A DNA stretch of 64,000 nt from Xanthomonas maliensis (GTDB taxonomy: Bacteria; Pseudomonadota; Gammaproteobacteria; Xanthomonadales; Xanthomonadaceae): assembly GCF_009192945.1 (NCBI RefSeq), contig NZ_NSET01000032.1, positions 1 to 64,000 on the forward strand, written 5' to 3'. Positions 61,051 to 64,000 of the stretch are shown in pieces. Each line of letters opens with the position of its first letter. Positions within the stretch are counted from its first letter, which is position 1. The position numbers and the translations under genes were made by a program. The notes below the pieces were generated by a model that saw only the letters and a program-made list of their open reading frames with translations, had not been told where the DNA came from and ran no database searches.

Positions 61051-63368
61051 TGGCTGCGTCATCCGTTTCGTCCGTGCTGTTCCGCTGCCGTCTCGGTGTG
61101 GTGGGGATGCTCGTGTGGCTGCTGCCACAGCTGGCATTGGCGGCCACGCCGTCCGCGCCCGCCGCGCAGGCAGTGTTGCAGCGGTTCATCGGTGCGCGTG
61201 CGGCGCAGTTCGAGCTGCAGCTGGCACCGGCCGAGCAGGACGGCGACTGGTACCGTGTCGACGCCGGTGGCGACACGGTGCGGATCGCCGGGTCCTCGCC
61301 GGTGGCCTTGTCGCGCGGTGCCTATGCCTATCTCGGGCAGATCGGTGCCGCAGCGTCGAGTTGGGAAGGCGATCGCGTGGCGCTGCCGGCGCAGTGGCCG
61401 GCGTATCGCAGCGGCCAGGTTCGCACGCCGTTCGCGCATCGTGCCTATCTCAATCCCTGCACCTATGGCTACACCACGCCCTTCTGGGACTGGCCGCGTT
61501 GGCAGCGCGAGATCGACTGGATGGCGCTGCACGGTATCGACATGCCATTGGCGATGGAAGGCCAGGAGGCGGTGTGGCAGGCATTGTGGCGCGAGTTCGG
61601 TGTCCCCGAGCAGGCCTTGGCCGACACCTTTTCCGCGCCGCCATTCGCGCCGTGGCAGCGCATGGGCAATATCGAAGGCTATCGCGCGCCATTGCCGCAG
61701 CCGTGGATCGATCGCAAGCGCGAGCTGCAGGTCAAGATCCTGGCACGCATGCGCGAACTGGGCATGCATCCGGTGCTGCCGGCGTTCGCCGGTTACGTGC
61801 CCAAGGCGTTTGCGCAGGCGCATCCGCAGGCGCGTATCTATCGCATGCGCGCCTGGGAAGGGTTTCACGAGACCTATTGGCTGGATCCGCGCGACCCGCT
61901 GTTCGCCACCATCGCGCGGCGCTTCCTGCAGTTGTATACGCAGACCTACGGCAGCGGCGAGTTCTACCTGGCCGATGCCTTCAACGAGATGCTGCCGCCG
62001 GTGGCCGACGACGGCAGCGATATCGCCGCGGCAAGCTATGGCGACAGCACCGCCAACAGCGAGGCCGCCCGCGCCAAGGCGGTGCCGCCTGCGCAGCGCG
62101 ATGCACGGCTGGCTGCCTATGGCCAGGCGATCTATCACTCCATCGCGCAGGTCAATCCGCGTGCGACCTGGGTGATGCAGGGCTGGCTGTTCGGCGCCGA
62201 TCGGGAGTTCTGGCAACCGCAGGCGATCGCCGCATTCCTCGGCAAGGTGCCGGACACGCATCTGCTGGTGCTGGATATCGGCAACGACCGCTACCCGGGC
62301 ACCTGGAAGGCCGCTGCGGCGTTCGACAACAAGCACTGGATCTATGGCTACGTGCATAACTATGGCGGCAGCAATCCGGTGTATGGCGACCTGGCCTTCT
62401 ATCAGCGCGATCTTGCCGCGCTGCTGGCCGACCCTGCGCGTGGGAAGCTGCAGGGCTTCGGTGTGTTCCCCGAAGGCCTGGACACTAATTCGCTGGTCTA
62501 CGAGTACCTGTACGACCTGGCCTGGGACAATGCTGGCACCGATCCGGCGCAGTGGTTCGCGCGCTATGCCGCTGCCCGCTACGGCGCCGGCAGCCCCGCG
62601 TTGGCGCAGGCCTGGCCGGCCTTGCAGCGCGGCGTCTATGGCGTGCGCTATTGGGAAAGCCGCTGGTGGAACAAGCGGGCAGGTGCCTATCTGCTGTTCA
62701 AACGGCCCACGGCACAGATCGTGGACTTCGGCAGCGAGCCGGGCGATGCGGCGCAGCTGCGCAGTGCCATCGAGCAGTTGTTGACGCTGGCACCGCAGTA
62801 CCGCGCTGCGCCGTTGTTCGACCACGACCTGGCCGACTACGCCGGCCATTACGCATTGGTGCGGCTGGATGCGCTGCTGCAGCGTGCCGTGCGCGCCTAC
62901 CGCAGCGGCGAGTTGGCCGACGGCGATGCGGCAGTGGCGCAGGTGCAGACGATCGCAACGGCGGTGGATGCCCTGCTGGCCGGGCGGGGCGACAGCCTGC
63001 ATGATTGGCTGGCGCAGGCGCGCGACTATGCCGATGGCGATGCGGAGACAGGCGCTGCCTATCTTGCCGCTGCGCGCGCGCAGGTCACGGTCTGGGGCGG
63101 GGAGGGGAATCTGTCCGACTATGCGTCCAAGGCCTGGAACGGCATGATCGCCGGCTATTACTTGCCGCGCTGGCAGCAGTTCCTGCAGGGCCTGCGCAGC
63201 GACGCGGCGGCCGGCCGCCAGACCGACGAGGCGCAGGCCATGCGCGCACTGCGGCAATGGGAGCAGGCCTGGGTGCAGCGGCCCGAGGTTCCGCCCGCCG
63301 GTGGTCCGGTGGATGTGCCGGCCGCCAGCAGGGCGCTGCTTGGTCTGCTCGACAAGGCCGCGCCATGA
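61047..63368 (+). CDS. Alpha-N-acetylglucosaminidase, GH89 (NAGLU family)
   Basis: A 773-residue enzyme with a Sec signal (MLVWLLPQLALAATPSA) and all main GH89 blocks: LNPCTYGYTTPFWDWPRW, EIDWMALHGIDMPLAMEGQE, and the catalytic Glu314 in DAFNEMLPP. The second catalytic Glu is Glu476 in GVFPEGLDTNSLVYEYLY. Both match the catalytic pair of CpGH89 and human NAGLU. GH89 enzymes remove terminal alpha-linked GlcNAc, for example from heparan sulfate or mucin-type GlcNAc-alpha-1,4-Gal. An ATG at 61050 follows immediately; the first was kept because it overlaps the GH2 stop. It also overlaps the next gene by 4 bases. Confidence 0.93.
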   Translation: MMAASSVSSVLFRCRLGVVGMLVWLLPQLALAATPSAPAAQAVLQRFIGARAAQFELQLAPAEQDGDWYRVDAGGDTVRIAGSSPVALSRGAYAYLGQIGAAASSWEGDRVALPAQWPAYRSGQVRTPFAHRAYLNPCTYGYTTPFWDWPRWQREIDWMALHGIDMPLAMEGQEAVWQALWREFGVPEQALADTFSAPPFAPWQRMGNIEGYRAPLPQPWIDRKRELQVKILARMRELGMHPVLPAFAGYVPKAFAQAHPQARIYRMRAWEGFHETYWLDPRDPLFATIARRFLQLYTQTYGSGEFYLADAFNEMLPPVADDGSDIAAASYGDSTANSEAARAKAVPPAQRDARLAAYGQAIYHSIAQVNPRATWVMQGWLFGADREFWQPQAIAAFLGKVPDTHLLVLDIGNDRYPGTWKAAAAFDNKHWIYGYVHNYGGSNPVYGDLAFYQRDLAALLADPARGKLQGFGVFPEGLDTNSLVYEYLYDLAWDNAGTDPAQWFARYAAARYGAGSPALAQAWPALQRGVYGVRYWESRWWNKRAGAYLLFKRPTAQIVDFGSEPGDAAQLRSAIEQLLTLAPQYRAAPLFDHDLADYAGHYALVRLDALLQRAVRAYRSGELADGDAAVAQVQTIATAVDALLAGRGDSLHDWLAQARDYADGDAETGAAYLAAARAQVTVWGGEGNLSDYASKAWNGMIAGYYLPRWQQFLQGLRSDAAAGRQTDEAQAMRALRQWEQAWVQRPEVPPAGGPVDVPAASRALLGLLDKAAP

Positions 63369-64000
63369 CGATTCCGGCAGCTGCCAGCGCCGCTTCGCGT
63401 ACGCGCTTCCTGTCGCTGGACGTGCTGCGTGGTGCGACCATCCTGCTGATGATCCTGGTCAATACGCCGGGCCCCGGCGCGCCGTCCTACGCGCAACTGA
63501 CGCATGCGCATTGGTTCGGGTTGACGTTGGCCGATCTGGTCTTCCCCACCTTCCTGTTCGTCACCGGCAATGCGCTGGCGTTCGCGCCGCCCATCACCGA
63601 GGAATCGGTATTCCTGCGCCGGGTCGGCAAACGGTCTGCGCTGATCTTCCTGTGTGGCGTGCTGATGTACTGGTATCCGTTCGTGCAGCAGGTGGATGGC
63701 GACTGGGTCTTCAAGCCGTTCGCGCAGACCCGGCTGCTCGGCGTGCTGCAGCGGATCGCGCTGTGCTATCTGCTTGCGGCCCTGGCCGTTCGCTACCTGC
63801 CGACGCGGCTGCTGCCGTGGTTGGCGCTGGCGTTGCCGCTGGCGTACTGGGCCATCCTGTGGATCTTCGGTCCACCCGGACAACCCTTGGACAAACTGGG
63901 CAATGCCGGTACGCGGCTGGACCTGTGGCTGTTGGGACCGGCGCACCTGTATCGCAAGGACGGCGGGTTCGATCCGGAAGGACTGCTCGGCACCTTGCCG
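63365..64000 (+). CDS. HGSNAT/NagX-like membrane acyltransferase family protein (partial)
   Basis: The first 212 codons of a membrane protein that runs off the right edge. The N-terminus RFLSLDVLRGATILLMILVNTPG, the His in LTHAHWFGLTLADLVFPTFLFVTG and at least four further membrane spans match the DUF5009/COG4299 family. This family includes human heparan-alpha-glucosaminide N-acetyltransferase and NagX of the Xanthomonas and Shewanella GlcNAc pathways. It overlaps the GH89 stop by 4 bases. The family link fits a GlcNAc locus; whether it acetylates or transports is not known. The remaining residues are outside the window. Confidence 0.82.
   Translation, partial: MTIPAAASAASRTRFLSLDVLRGATILLMILVNTPGPGAPSYAQLTHAHWFGLTLADLVFPTFLFVTGNALAFAPPITEESVFLRRVGKRSALIFLCGVLMYWYPFVQQVDGDWVFKPFAQTRLLGVLQRIALCYLLAALAVRYLPTRLLPWLALALPLAYWAILWIFGPPGQPLDKLGNAGTRLDLWLLGPAHLYRKDGGFDPEGLLGTLP

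Noticed and set aside
1..64000. CRISPR arrays, tRNA or rRNA genes, insertion sequences, integron or phage genes
   Set aside because: Looked for on both strands by eye. No regular direct-repeat array, cloverleaf, transposase or integrase was found.

Overview
The window comes from a high-GC gammaproteobacterium of the Xanthomonadaceae, almost certainly Xanthomonas. The evidence is the uniform high GC and codon use, three large TonB-dependent receptors, and a type II secretion operon ordered C-D-E-F-G-H-I-J-K-L-M-N (the Xcs-type order, not the Xps order). The order mltB-rlpA-dacC-ybeD-lipB-lipA also fits. I saw no tRNA, rRNA, insertion sequence, prophage or CRISPR array. Genes are densely packed, often with ATGA overlaps.

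Region by region. (1) 51-7327: the cell-wall and lipoate block (mltB, rlpA, dacC, DUF493/ybeD, lipB, lipA), interrupted by an inverted LpxR-type lipid A deacylase gene. (2) 7547-12698: the periplasmic protease Prc, a divergent TauE-type permease/LysR pair, and a secreted DNase-I-fold phosphatase/nuclease. (3) 12876-17560: nadM (adenylyltransferase-Nudix), nadV, a radical SAM protein and a DNA-methylase-like/nucleotidyltransferase fusion in a tight co-directional run. nadM and nadV are preceded by nearly the same 21-base palindrome at exactly the same distance from their start codons. (4) 17635-21375: a DUF2242 lipoprotein, a glycine-zipper protein, an unrecognised exported protein and a short-form 6-phosphogluconate dehydrogenase. 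(5) 21755-28631: a tripartite RND efflux operon and a Gfo/Idh/MocA oxidoreductase. (6) 28782-33184: a BON-domain protein, then a histidine kinase, a single-domain response regulator and a REC-kinase-REC hybrid. (7) 33254-36140: folK, a convergent pteridine-reductase-like SDR, a MidA-family methyltransferase and a VanZ-like protein. (8) 36213-39400: a TonB receptor behind two abutting palindromes (one Zur-like) and a prolyl 4-hydroxylase-like oxygenase. (9) 39587-54690: a surface-type lipoprotein, a TonB receptor and the complete Xcs-type operon gspC-N, which has no gspO. (10) 55420-64000: a carbohydrate-type TonB receptor, a Tat-exported GH2 beta-galactosidase, a GH89 alpha-N-acetylglucosaminidase and an HGSNAT/NagX-like membrane protein cut by the window edge. 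This looks like a GlcNAc-containing glycan utilisation locus.

The best candidates for undescribed biology are the NAD-salvage/radical-SAM/methylase-nucleotidyltransferase cluster with its duplicated leader palindrome, the lipoprotein-receptor-T2SS block, and the GH2-GH89-NagX-like locus. No searches were run. All family calls rest on motifs, lengths and context.
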